This document shows, one piece after another, positions 53,222-62,568 of a stretch of 64,000 nt of DNA. Numbering within the stretch: position 1 is the stretch's first letter; each line of letters starts with the position of its first letter. A model generated the notes under the pieces. The model was given only the letters and a program-made list of their open reading frames with translations. It searched no databases and had not been told where the DNA came from. The stretch comes from Shimia sp051201625 (GTDB lineage Bacteria > Pseudomonadota > Alphaproteobacteria > Rhodobacterales > Rhodobacteraceae). Location: positions 3,720,001 to 3,784,000 of the forward strand of contig NZ_CP179203.1 in NCBI RefSeq assembly GCF_051201625.1, given 5' to 3'. The position numbers and the translations under genes are program-made.

Positions 53222-53965
53222 ATGCGACTTGCAAACAAGAATGCCATCGTCACTGGGGGAGCCCAGGGTTTTGGTGCCGGAATCGTAGACAAATTTCTTG
53301 CTGAAGGCGCGAAGGTGCTGATTGCTGATATCAACGGCGATGCCGCGGACCAAAAAGCCTCTTTCCATGAAAGATCAATCGGCTGTGCCGTTGATGTGTC
53401 AGACAGCACAAGTGTCAAACATATGACAGAAACAGCTCTTTCCGTACTCGGACGCATTGACATCCTTGTCAACAACGCCGGGATTACACATCGCCCGGCA
53501 CCTTTAGACACCGTGAAGGAAGAGGATTTCGACAGGATTATCGCTGTTAACTGCAAATCCATTTACCTGACCGCCCAAAGTATTGTGCCAATATTTAAGC
53601 GTCAGAGCAGCGGCGTTATCCTGAATGTCTCGTCCACCGCAGGCCTATCACCTCGCCCCAATTTAAACTGGTACAACGCCTCAAAAGGTTGGGTGAATAC
53701 AGCGACTAAAACAATGGCCATCGAACTGGCTCCAGACGGCATTCGTATTAACGCACTTAATCCAGTTGCTGGGGAAACCCCGCTGCTCAAAAGCTTCATG
53801 GGAGAAGATACACCAGAGATGCGCGCCAAGTTTCTTTCAACAATTCCAATAGGCCGTTTTTCCCAGCCGGAAGACATCGGCAACGCCGCGTGTTTCCTTT
53901 GTTCTGATGAGGCCAGCATGATCACGGGCGTATTGATGGAGGTTGATGGTGGCCGCTGCATCTGA
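53222..53965 (+). CDS. SDR-family oxidoreductase
   Basis: 247-residue short-chain dehydrogenase. It has the cofactor motif IVTGGAQGFGAGIVDKF, DILVNNAG, the catalytic Ser/Tyr/Lys set in VSSTAGLSPRPNLNWYNASKG and a closing MITGVLMEVDGG. Asp following beta-2 (LIADINGD) favours NAD. The ATG at 53222 follows GAGGAA at the right distance. It converges on the CocE-type hydrolase gene, only 8 bases away. A role with the neighbouring catabolic genes is likely but the substrate is unknown. Confidence 0.9.
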   Translation: MRLANKNAIVTGGAQGFGAGIVDKFLAEGAKVLIADINGDAADQKASFHERSIGCAVDVSDSTSVKHMTETALSVLGRIDILVNNAGITHRPAPLDTVKEEDFDRIIAVNCKSIYLTAQSIVPIFKRQSSGVILNVSSTAGLSPRPNLNWYNASKGWVNTATKTMAIELAPDGIRINALNPVAGETPLLKSFMGEDTPEMRAKFLSTIPIGRFSQPEDIGNAACFLCSDEASMITGVLMEVDGGRCI

Positions 53966-53973
53966 TGGCAAAA

Positions 53974-55962
53974 TCAAGCCCGTGGTACTTCGGATTTCCA
54001 TGTCCTTTCAAAGATTTTTTTAGTACCCTCAAACACAAGCAAACTAGCATCCACCAAAAACGACTCGCCATTGGTTTGCATCGTCACAGAAGCCTCGGTT
54101 CGGACATTCCACTCATCGCGCCTCATCCCGCGAGACCAGTGAAATTCCGCGCTGGCTGACTGGGGATCATCCTCTAAAATATGATACTTTTCACGGACAG
54201 CCGCCGAACTAACAAGTCGAGTTTCATTGTCTCGGACTGCGCCCGTGTCACCTTCAATCTCCAGCGTCAAACTGCCAGCAGCTTGGTCCCGGATTAACCG
54301 CTTTGCCCCATGAACGGGGCTCAGTTGTTCTTCAGCCCGGGGTTTTGCACTCCGTGGCGGGTCAAATCGCCATTGGTCACCAGCTACAACTGGTCGCAAA
54401 GGTAAAGAGAGTGAGCCTCGGGCAATTGTAAGTTCAGCTGTTTCAGTCTCTGGCCAAACGAACGGCCAGTAACTAGAGGAGATTGCCACCCTCAGACGAT
54501 GTCCAGCAGGCAGGCGGTAAGCACATTGATCTAATGAAACCTCTGCTGAAACCGTCTCACCAATAGGCAAATCTTCCAAATTTTCGAACCCATTTCTTTG
54601 GCGCAAATTTAAAAAACCATGCGAAATTAATGCGCTGGTACCGTCTGGTCTTAGGTCACACAAGCGAACGGCCAACTGCGCGCTTCGCTTGTCCGCCGAA
54701 ATTTTCAGCATTAACTTTGGACTCCCGATAATATCACGGACGGTCGTCAACGCCGCACTGTCGAAACAGCAACTCAACGCATCGTCTGAGCGTTGATCAT
54801 CTGGCATCTCACCTGGTCCGAACCCAAACGGAAAGTATTCTCCAGTTCCTTGGCCGCAAGCCAGCGCAGGAAATATGGTGCGGTCAGCATCGCCTGGCGC
54901 GTCGGCAAGTACGTTTCCTCGCAAATGCCAGGTTTCCGGCATAGCGTCCCCAGGCCAATCATGGATAGCAGCCCACCTTCCGGGCCGCGTTTTGTAGGAA
55001 ATCTTTGGGGGAACACTGTCCATAACCCAAACACGATAATCAGGCCATTCTTCTACATTATTTTCAGACCCTTTCAGCCACCGATCCCACCAAGTCAGCA
55101 TTTCTCCCAAAAAATCGATCTGCGGTCCAGGAACCGCAAAATGCGGATATTTATGGTTCCAAGGGCCAACCAAACCTTTAACGGGTGCGTCAAGGTTTTC
55201 AACCAAGTGCGCTATTGCATTGCGATACCCATCATGCCACCCACCAACGCTCAGCACAGCAGCTTTGATCGCACTATAGTCCTCACAAACCGATCCATGC
55301 TTCCAATACTGATTGCGAAGTTGATGTTGTGTCCAAGTTTCAGCAAGGAAGGGTGTGTTTTCTAAACGCTCCAGCCACATATTACGCCAGTTTTCACCTA
55401 CAACATCCGGATCGGGAGGCAATGCGAACCATCCAAGCACAGTTGCGGCCCATCCAGGGTTTTCACATAGCATCAAACCTCCTTTGAAATGAATGTCGTC
55501 TGCATAGCGGTCCACGCTTGAACATATACTAACAACAGCCTTTAAGGGCTCTGGCGCAAGCGCTGCGATCTGCAAACCGTTGAAGCCACCCCAGCTGATC
55601 CCCATCATGCCAACATTGCCCGAACACCACTTCTGTTCAGACAGCCAGTTGATCACGGCAACGCCGTCAGATAATTCCTGCGGCGAGTACTCGTCATCGA
55701 AAAGCCCCTCGCTTTCACCACAACCACGCATATCAACCCGTACACAAGCGTATCCATGCCCAGCTAGGTAGGGGTGGGTCAGCGCATCTCTCTGTGCAGT
55801 CCCATCCCGCTTGCGATATGGCAAAAACTCTAAAATTGCCGGCACAGCACCAGCACCTATGGGTCGCCAAATACGTGCGGACAGCCGCGTCCCATCCTGC
55901 ATAGGGATGTGGACATGCGGGTAATCTTCGATTTCAAATGGAAAGCTTTCAACAGTTAGCAT
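53974..55962 (-). CDS. CocE/NonD-family alpha/beta hydrolase
   Basis: 662-residue serine hydrolase of the X-Pro dipeptidyl-peptidase / cocaine-esterase class. The catalytic Ser is in MGISWGGFNGLQI, with the oxyanion-hole segment FLPYRKRDGTAQRD; the Asp and His of the triad should lie in the cap region and near LVGPWNHKYPHF. The C-terminal ~240 residues form the jelly-roll domain (LRVAISSSYWPFVWPE). The ATG at 55962 has GGAGG seven bases upstream; the frame to 56040 is an extension. Substrate, ester or amide, is unknown. Confidence 0.88.
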   Translation of the reverse strand: MLTVESFPFEIEDYPHVHIPMQDGTRLSARIWRPIGAGAVPAILEFLPYRKRDGTAQRDALTHPYLAGHGYACVRVDMRGCGESEGLFDDEYSPQELSDGVAVINWLSEQKWCSGNVGMMGISWGGFNGLQIAALAPEPLKAVVSICSSVDRYADDIHFKGGLMLCENPGWAATVLGWFALPPDPDVVGENWRNMWLERLENTPFLAETWTQHQLRNQYWKHGSVCEDYSAIKAAVLSVGGWHDGYRNAIAHLVENLDAPVKGLVGPWNHKYPHFAVPGPQIDFLGEMLTWWDRWLKGSENNVEEWPDYRVWVMDSVPPKISYKTRPGRWAAIHDWPGDAMPETWHLRGNVLADAPGDADRTIFPALACGQGTGEYFPFGFGPGEMPDDQRSDDALSCCFDSAALTTVRDIIGSPKLMLKISADKRSAQLAVRLCDLRPDGTSALISHGFLNLRQRNGFENLEDLPIGETVSAEVSLDQCAYRLPAGHRLRVAISSSYWPFVWPETETAELTIARGSLSLPLRPVVAGDQWRFDPPRSAKPRAEEQLSPVHGAKRLIRDQAAGSLTLEIEGDTGAVRDNETRLVSSAAVREKYHILEDDPQSASAEFHWSRGMRRDEWNVRTEASVTMQTNGESFLVDASLLVFEGTKKIFERTWKSEVPRA

Positions 55963-56698
55963 ATGGCCTCCACGTTTCAATTTAAATGCCAGAGTGCCAA
56001 TATGTATCAATCTCAGCAAGCATATTGGTTCATGTTGCATGCGAATACCGCAGATCTAATCACCAACACACATCACCAAAATCAAACCATTTCAGCTTCA
56101 GCCTGATCCAGTAATTCGGCCAAGGCGATCGCCTTTACACTTACCGGCAAAATTCGACCACTGCCGCATGGAGCGATGGCGGTTGGCAACCCACCGTCAA
56201 TTCAAGGGTCAAACCAAATTGATGCAAAGGCGATTACACCACCGAGAGCAAGCACCTTTCATTAGGTGATGCCCATGTTAGCTTCTCACCTTAATTCTGC
56301 AACCAATGCGTTCAATAGCAGAGGGCTACCCGACCCTATATTTTCAAGCCTATAAAGCCAGCAACAATCACATAAACCTAAAGCGACAAAAAAATACACG
56401 CCTGGCACGCTTCACACAACCACGACGAACCATCGTAAAAGTAAGCGACACGTTCTCGCCAGATCCCGTCTGGTGAACCATAAAATATCGTTCAGGGTCA
56501 TATTACTGTTGTTTTCTAAAGACATTCACTCCAGAACTCAGATACTCTTAAACTTTGGCGTTGAGGCTGGATCAATAAGTTAATCTGCGAGAACACGCGC
56601 AACCTTTAAACTCTATCAGCAAAAATGTATGCGAAATTTCTTGCGATAATCGCAAGCTTCGGCGACCCTCAACCAAACCATGCGTGCGAGGGCGAAAC
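55963..56698. other. gene-poor region with a possible gene remnant
   Basis: About 735 bases between divergent genes. On the minus strand 56082-56255 carries coding-like stretches in one frame broken by one stop: VLALGGVIAFASIWFDP, then IDGGLPTAIAPCGSGR continuing to EAEMV. I cannot name a family. The rest is AT-rich, with the promoters of the two flanking genes presumably inside. Confidence 0.4.
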
Positions 56699-58024
56699 AT
56701 GATTAGTCAAGAAATGAATGACCTTATCACCCAAATTACTCCGGGAACCCCAGCCGGAAACCTAATGCGCCACTATTGGCATCCCGCGGCTCTTTCTGAC
56801 GAACTGAAGATTAACCGCCCAGTGGTACCGGTACGCCTTTTGGGCGAAGACCTTGTACTGTTTCGCAACAGAGAAGGAGAGCTGGGGCTGATACAGCGCG
56901 CCTGTCCGCATCGCGGAGCTGACATGTGCTATGGTCGCCTCGAGGAAAAAGGGCTTCGCTGTCCATTTCACGGTTGGCACTTCAACAACTCTGGCCATTG
57001 CACTGAACAACCCGGCGAACCAGAAGGGTCGCGAATGCATGAGAAAATCAAAGCTAAAGCTTATCATGTCGTGGAAAAAAACGGCATCATTTTCGCATAT
57101 ATGGGACCTGGTAAACCACCAGAATTTCCCGATTTTGACTGCTTTCGCGCGCCAGAAAGTCACGTTTTTGCGTTCAAAGGTTTGTGGGAATGCAACTGGC
57201 TGCAAGCGCTTGAGGTCGGCATAGATCCAGCACATGCTTCGTTCCTTCATCGCTTCCTTCAGGATGAAGATCCAGCGGAAAGTTATGGGAAACAGTTTCG
57301 CGATAAGGCCGCTGACACGGAAATCCCGATGACGCGCTTACTGCGCGAATATCCCCGTCCGGACATTAATGTGGAAGACACGGACTACGGCATGCGCATT
57401 ATTGCCCTACGTCATCTAAACGATGGCCGCACTCATGTGCGCGTCACCAACCAAATTTTTCCCGAAGCAATTAGTATTCCCATGTCGCGAGAGATGATTA
57501 TTACCCAATGGCACGTCCCAGTGGATGATGAAAACTGTTACTGGTACTCAATGTTCACAAGCTTCGCAAAACCAGTCGACAAAGAATTAATGCGTTCACA
57601 GCGGCTAAATGAACATACGCTGCCGGCCTATTCGCCAAAGAAAAACATACGAAACAACTACGGGTATGATGCCAAAGAACAAGAGGAACTGACCTACACC
57701 GGCATGGGACTCGACATTAACGTACATGATCAGTGGGCGGTCGAAAGCATGGGCCGAATTCAGGATCGCACTCAGGAACACCTTGGTAAAACTGACACTG
57801 CCATAATCGCCTATCGTAGGAAATTACGTGCTGCCATTCAGGCGCTAGAGAACGGCAATCAAAAAGCTCTGCCAATGCAAAACCAAGTTGATCCAGGATC
57901 TATCCAAGGACCAATTTCGAACGACACGCTGTCCTTCGATGGAGATTGGCGAAAGTCATACACTGAGGCCGATACATATCGGCGTGAGGCCTGCGAGGAT
58001 TGGGACGCAACAATCAATTCCTGA
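56699..58024 (+). CDS. Rieske non-heme iron oxygenase alpha subunit
   Basis: 441-residue ring-hydroxylating-type oxygenase subunit. The Rieske [2Fe-2S] ligands are Cys69-x-His71 (CPHRGAD) and Cys88-x2-His91 (CPFHGWH); the mononuclear iron ligands are His179 and His184 with bridging Asp176 in GIDPAHASFLHRFL. The C-terminal half resembles the phthalate-dioxygenase/VanA group, which work as alpha-only oxygenases. ATG 56699 follows GAGGG. No reductase or ferredoxin lies next to it. The GS-like gene 395 bases downstream points to an amine substrate. Confidence 0.88.
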   Translation: MISQEMNDLITQITPGTPAGNLMRHYWHPAALSDELKINRPVVPVRLLGEDLVLFRNREGELGLIQRACPHRGADMCYGRLEEKGLRCPFHGWHFNNSGHCTEQPGEPEGSRMHEKIKAKAYHVVEKNGIIFAYMGPGKPPEFPDFDCFRAPESHVFAFKGLWECNWLQALEVGIDPAHASFLHRFLQDEDPAESYGKQFRDKAADTEIPMTRLLREYPRPDINVEDTDYGMRIIALRHLNDGRTHVRVTNQIFPEAISIPMSREMIITQWHVPVDDENCYWYSMFTSFAKPVDKELMRSQRLNEHTLPAYSPKKNIRNNYGYDAKEQEELTYTGMGLDINVHDQWAVESMGRIQDRTQEHLGKTDTAIIAYRRKLRAAIQALENGNQKALPMQNQVDPGSIQGPISNDTLSFDGDWRKSYTEADTYRREACEDWDATINS

Positions 58025-58134
58025 TCTTGACCTGCACACCAGAGGAAGTTCTGCGTTCTAAGTTTCCGGACACGCTCAATGAAAAAAACGTATCACATTT
58101 CGCCATCGTTTGCACTGACCGCATGTAGAGCGGC

Positions 58135-58416
58135 ATGCACGCATCAATCATGAATATTTTAGTCAATCTTAACCTTGCGGCCACACAAGGTCAGTTTGAC
58201 AATGCACCTGACACGCCCGAGGGGCGTTTGACCCTCCTGTTCGCTTCACCCCAAATCGTACAACCGCTCCAGCGAAACATCCGTGCTTCACTTGCACGAG
58301 AAGAAACCAAAATTCAAATTGCGGTGGAGGGAAAATCCGTGAATTCTGTTTATATCAGGCACTATAATATCCTGCGCAACTGTCCACGTACCAACCTGAA
58401 CCAACAAGAGGAATAA
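58135..58416 (+). CDS. small unknown ORF between the Rieske oxygenase and GS-like genes
   Basis: 93-codon frame ending three bases before the GS-like start, so translational coupling is possible. The sequence, rich in Asn and Gln, includes PEGRLTLLFASPQIVQPLQ and has no cysteines, so it is not a ferredoxin. No good ribosome binding site precedes the ATGs at 58135 or 58150. Unrecognised; may be non-coding. Confidence 0.35.
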   Translation: MHASIMNILVNLNLAATQGQFDNAPDTPEGRLTLLFASPQIVQPLQRNIRASLAREETKIQIAVEGKSVNSVYIRHYNILRNCPRTNLNQQEE

Positions 58417-58418
58417 AT

Positions 58419-59876
58419 TTGACAAAAGTTAGGCATCAGATTGCAAATGGGAAGCTGGCTCAACTGGGCGTACTCTCCCACGAAAAGATAATCACTCTTA
58501 CAGAGCTAGCAAATCAAGTTGCCCAGTCTGATTTAGAAACGATCCGAATTTTATTCTCAGACCAACACGGTATTCTACGAGGCAAAGCCATTGTAGCTTC
58601 GGCCCTACCATCAATTTTGGCTAATGGTATGGCGGTTGCCTCAACACTGCTGTTGAAAGACACCTCACACCGAACCGTCTTTCCAATCTGGACAGAAGAA
58701 GACGCAAACAAAACCAACCCGATACACGGTGGCGGCGACATATTACTCTGCCCCGACCCACAGACATTTCGGCGATTACCTTGGTCACCGCAATCAGCCT
58801 GGTTATTTTGCGATGCTTTTTTCAAAAGCGGCATACCAATCCCTTTCGCATCGCGCATGGTTTTAAGCAAAGCGATAGAGCAACTTACCAAAAAGGGTCT
58901 GAGCCTCACGGTTGGCTTAGAACTTGAGTTTCATGTGTTCCAACGTTGCGATCCGCTGCCAGACCATGCTGGTACGACTATGCCGGTTCAGCCACCAAGA
59001 ACTCAACCCCTTGCACCTGGATACCAGTTTTTGACAGACGCAATTTATGACTCGCTCGAGCCAGTAATGGACGCCTTGCGTCGCACTGCACAAACCATGA
59101 AAATGCCAGTACGATCAACTGAAGTTGAAATGGGTCCATCTCAGTTCGAATTCACTTTCGAACCAAGTGATCCAATGACTCAGGCCGACACCATGGTCGC
59201 TTTTCGGACCATGGTAAAAGAAGTCTGTGCTCGCCGCGGCCTTCACGCCACCTTCATGTGCCGCCCACGACTCGACAATGTTGCAGCATCTGGATGGCAT
59301 CTGCATCAATCATTATCTGACAACTTCGGCAGGAATGTATTTGAACCCGCACACACCAATCAGCTCTCACCTCATGCATCCGGTTGGATAGCGGGTTTAC
59401 TATCCCACGCTAACGCCGCCTGCTTACTTACAACGCCAACGGTGAACGGTTACAAACGGTACCAGCCATTCCAACTGGCGCCTGATCGTATTCAATGGGG
59501 CCGGGATAACCGCGGCGCGATGTTGCGCGCCCTGATGACCCCAGGAGACAAGGCAAGTCGCATCGAAAATCGCGCACCAGAGAGCGCTGCAAACCCCTAT
59601 TTTGCAATTGCAAGTCAAATCTATGCCGGGCTTTCTGGCCTTAATCAATCGCAGACAGCACCACCAGCCTGTGAGCGGCCTTACGACTCCAGCGCACCTG
59701 CTCTTCCGACCTGCCTGCTCGACGCAGTACTGCATTTTGAAAATAGCCCACTCTACCGCACGCAATTTGGGGCGGATGTTGTGGATTACCTTGTCCGTAT
59801 CAAACGCGCAGAATGGGATCGATACGTCGCAACTTTGTCCGAATGGGAGCAAGCAGAGTATTTCAGTCTTTTTTGA
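58419..59876 (+). CDS. glutamine-synthetase-family ligase, possibly a gamma-glutamyl amide (amine-activating) synthase
   Basis: 485-residue GS-family enzyme starting with TTG at 58419 behind AGAGGA. N-terminal beta-grasp: RILFSDQHGILRGKAIV. Catalytic domain: LTVGLELEFHVF (metal Glu), STEVEMGPSQFEFTFEP, SGWHLHQSLSD and RIENRAPESAANPYFAIA, all consistent with an active ATP site. It lacks the adenylylation Tyr region of GlnA and is more like PuuA or aniline-type AtdA1/TdnQ ligases. Next to a Rieske oxygenase, gamma-glutamylation of an amine before oxidation is plausible, but this is inference from context. Confidence 0.82.
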   Translation: MTKVRHQIANGKLAQLGVLSHEKIITLTELANQVAQSDLETIRILFSDQHGILRGKAIVASALPSILANGMAVASTLLLKDTSHRTVFPIWTEEDANKTNPIHGGGDILLCPDPQTFRRLPWSPQSAWLFCDAFFKSGIPIPFASRMVLSKAIEQLTKKGLSLTVGLELEFHVFQRCDPLPDHAGTTMPVQPPRTQPLAPGYQFLTDAIYDSLEPVMDALRRTAQTMKMPVRSTEVEMGPSQFEFTFEPSDPMTQADTMVAFRTMVKEVCARRGLHATFMCRPRLDNVAASGWHLHQSLSDNFGRNVFEPAHTNQLSPHASGWIAGLLSHANAACLLTTPTVNGYKRYQPFQLAPDRIQWGRDNRGAMLRALMTPGDKASRIENRAPESAANPYFAIASQIYAGLSGLNQSQTAPPACERPYDSSAPALPTCLLDAVLHFENSPLYRTQFGADVVDYLVRIKRAEWDRYVATLSEWEQAEYFSLF

Positions 59877-60267
59877 TTTGAAGTTGAGGCATAATTCTCA
59901 TTTTCTGACCTTGCCTTTCCAATCTAGTCTCGCCCACCTTTTGGGGTCATTGAATTCTTAAAGAAAGCCGGTCAGATCAAACTGTAAAAATCAAACATCC
60001 AATGTAGCAGTCGGATCAATAGCAACAGCGCATGCTATGCATGAAGTTTGTAAGGGGGCGTTTTGCGCCCCCTATTTACTTGCCTGCCTGTCTCGTGAAT
60101 CCCACGGAGTTCTCGCAAATCTGCAAAGATTAGCGGAAAACTGCATAAATCAGACTATACGCGCGGTGATTCGAATCAGTCAATGAAATGATTCGCAAAA
60201 CCGAATGAAAATCGAAAAATCAAACCGAGTGACGTTTTGAGCGTCTTATTCCAGCCTTCAAATTAGG
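59877..60267. other. intergenic region between the convergent GS-like and folC genes
   Basis: About 390 AT-rich bases with one strong hairpin (listed separately). No gene or RNA recognised. Confidence 0.5.
60053..60077. terminator. likely bidirectional terminator
   Basis: Perfect 8-base GC-rich stem AGGGGGCG / CGCCCCCT with a TTTTG loop, followed on the plus strand by a short T-rich tail (TATTTA). It lies between convergent genes, 176 bases after the GS-like stop and 190 bases beyond the folC stop. T-tails are weak in both directions. Confidence 0.6.
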
Positions 60268-61542
60268 TTAACCGTTCTCCTGTAAAATCACCCCTGCCAA
60301 ATACAGAGACCCACAAATCAACACGCGCGCGCTTTGGTCTTTTTCCACAATGACGGTTAGCGCCTCCCTCACGGAAGCGGCCTCACTGGCTTTAAGCCCA
60401 ACACCCATCGCAGCCTCAACCATCACATTTGTAGGTAGAGTGTTTGCCTCACCCGGAATGGAAACCGACGTTAGACTATTGGCCACCTCAGCTAACGGCG
60501 CGAGGTAGCCAGACACGTCTTTAGTATTAAGCATTCCACAAATTAGATGAGTTTTCCGTTCGGGCAAAGTTTTCAAGTGAGCACTCATAGCCAGACCTGC
60601 TGCTGCATTATGCCCGCCATCAAGCCATAATTCAGCATGCGGCGCGGCATCAAACAAGGGACCGCACCGTAAGCGTTGCATCCGCGCCTGCCAGACTGCG
60701 TTTTCCATAGAGGCCTCGCAATCGGCTTCCGTGGCGCCGAGACGACGCAAGACAGCCAGAGCCACGCCTGCATTCTCTATCTGATGATTACCCCTCAAGG
60801 CCGGCGGAGGCAGGTCCAGCAAACCAGTCTCATCCTGAAAAATCAAACGCCCTCGCTCTAAATATACATGCCAATGCTGACCATAAACAATTAGTGGAAC
60901 CCCCAAAGCTTGAGCTCGCGCCTCAATTATTTCCATCGCCTGTTCGGGCTGCTTGCCTACTACGCAAGGAATACCACGTTTTAGTATACCCGCCTTTTCA
61001 AAAGCAATTTTAGAAAGAGTATCACCAAGAAATTGTTCGTGATCAATCGACACCGGTGTGATCACTGTACACTCCGGGTTCGCTACGACATTTGTGGCAT
61101 CCAAACGTCCGCCCAATCCTACTTCCAACAACGTAAAATCCGCCGGCGTTCGAGCAAAGGCGAGAAATGCAGCGCAGGTAGTAATCTCAAAATAGGTGAT
61201 ATTACCACCATCATTTGCAGCATAGCATTCATCTAAAATTTCGCTCAGACTATGTTCAGAAATTAGACTTCCCGCCAACCGGATACGTTCATGGAACCGC
61301 GCCAGATGTGGACTGGTATAAGCATGAACTTGCTTGCCCATAGCTTCTAGACCGGCCCGGATCATCGCCTGAGTTGACCCTTTCCCATTTGTACCCGCCA
61401 GATGAATGACCCGCGGAACTCTGTCCTGTGGATCTTCTAATCTCTTCAGCAAGCGCCAAACCCGATCAAGCGTGAGATCAATCATTTTCGGGTGCAACGC
61501 CATCATACGTTTAAGGATGACGTCAGAGGAAGCCACGATCAT
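60268..61542 (-). CDS. folC: bifunctional dihydrofolate / folylpolyglutamate synthase
   Basis: 424-residue Mur-ligase-family enzyme adding glutamate to dihydropteroate and folates. ATP loop VIHLAGTNGKGSTQAMI near residue 45, then VHAYTSPHLARFHERIR, LLEVGLGGRLDATNV, ITPVSIDHEQFLGDTL, and the C-terminal domain with WLDGGHNAAAGLAM. ATGA overlap with accD in the common accD-folC operon. Confidence 0.95.
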   Translation of the reverse strand: MIVASSDVILKRMMALHPKMIDLTLDRVWRLLKRLEDPQDRVPRVIHLAGTNGKGSTQAMIRAGLEAMGKQVHAYTSPHLARFHERIRLAGSLISEHSLSEILDECYAANDGGNITYFEITTCAAFLAFARTPADFTLLEVGLGGRLDATNVVANPECTVITPVSIDHEQFLGDTLSKIAFEKAGILKRGIPCVVGKQPEQAMEIIEARAQALGVPLIVYGQHWHVYLERGRLIFQDETGLLDLPPPALRGNHQIENAGVALAVLRRLGATEADCEASMENAVWQARMQRLRCGPLFDAAPHAELWLDGGHNAAAGLAMSAHLKTLPERKTHLICGMLNTKDVSGYLAPLAEVANSLTSVSIPGEANTLPTNVMVEAAMGVGLKASEAASVREALTVIVEKDQSARVLICGSLYLAGVILQENG

Positions 61543-62507
61543 TTTTCGGCGATCTTACCCATTACCGGTTTTTCCTCTGCTTCAATTGCCGGGTTATCTA
61601 CTTCAACAGAATGTTCTTCAGCTGTATCAGGCGGCGGCAAATCTCCTGCAATTGCGGGTGGCAAGCCCAAAAGCAAACGGGTAATTGTGATCAGTTCGTT
61701 ACGCATTTCCGTTCGTTTCGTTACACGATCTAGCATGCCGTGATCCAAAAGATACTCGGCGCGCTGAAATCCTTCAGGCAACTTTTCGCGAATAGTCTGC
61801 TCAATGACTCTCGGACCAGCAAAACAGATCAATGCATTGGGCTCTGAAATCTGCACATCACCCAACATCGCGTAGGACGCCGTAACGCCACCCGTGGTTG
61901 GGTGGGTCAGCACAACAATATAGGGCAAACCAGCTTCCTTCAACATTTGCAATGCAACCGTTGTACGCGGCATTTGCATCAGGCTCAGGATCCCCTCCTG
62001 CATACGGGCACCACCAGCCGCAGAAAACAGGATAAGAGGCCGTTTGAACTCTACTGCACACTCAGCCGCTGCGATGATCGCATTACCAACGAACATGCCC
62101 ATGGATCCACCCATAAACGAAAAATCCTGACAGGCGGCCACAATTGGTGTGCGCCCAATCTCACCTTCAGCGACCAGCATAGCCTCTTTTTCACCGGTAT
62201 TCTTTTGAGCAGCTTTCATGCGGTCTGGATATTTTTTCTGGTCACGGAAGTGCAGCGGATCGACCAGAGGTTCTGGCACGTCAACCTCGATAAAAATACC
62301 ACCATCGAATAAAGCCTCAAACCGATTACGTGGAGTGATCCCCATGTGATGATCACACTGTGTGCATACATTAAGGTTTGCCGAAAGCTCGCGGTGAAAC
62401 AGCATGGTTCCGCATTCATCACACTTGGTCCAGAGATTATCTGGCACTTCGCGACGGGAAAAAATCGAATTAATTCTTGGTCGCACGTAGTTGGTAATCC
62501 AGTTCAT
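61539..62507 (-). CDS. accD: acetyl-CoA carboxylase carboxyltransferase subunit beta
   Basis: 322-residue beta subunit of acetyl-CoA carboxylase, fatty-acid synthesis. The N-terminal zinc ribbon is present (WTKCDECGTMLFHRE, then NVCTQCDHHM), followed by the carboxyltransferase core: ALFDGG, SFMGGSMGMFVGNAI, ILFSAAGGARMQEG and THPTTGGVTASYAMLGD. The ATG at 62507 precedes the standard MNWITNYVRPRIN; the frame to 62585 overlaps the neighbour and is not used. The C-terminal acidic tail is variable. Confidence 0.96.
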   Translation of the reverse strand: MNWITNYVRPRINSIFSRREVPDNLWTKCDECGTMLFHRELSANLNVCTQCDHHMGITPRNRFEALFDGGIFIEVDVPEPLVDPLHFRDQKKYPDRMKAAQKNTGEKEAMLVAEGEIGRTPIVAACQDFSFMGGSMGMFVGNAIIAAAECAVEFKRPLILFSAAGGARMQEGILSLMQMPRTTVALQMLKEAGLPYIVVLTHPTTGGVTASYAMLGDVQISEPNALICFAGPRVIEQTIREKLPEGFQRAEYLLDHGMLDRVTKRTEMRNELITITRLLLGLPPAIAGDLPPPDTAEEHSVEVDNPAIEAEEKPVMGKIAEK

Positions 62508-62568
62508 GCGTTTTAGCCCTTTCGAGTTTCGACATTCGTGGAATAGGACGCTAAGAAAAGAAATGCAA

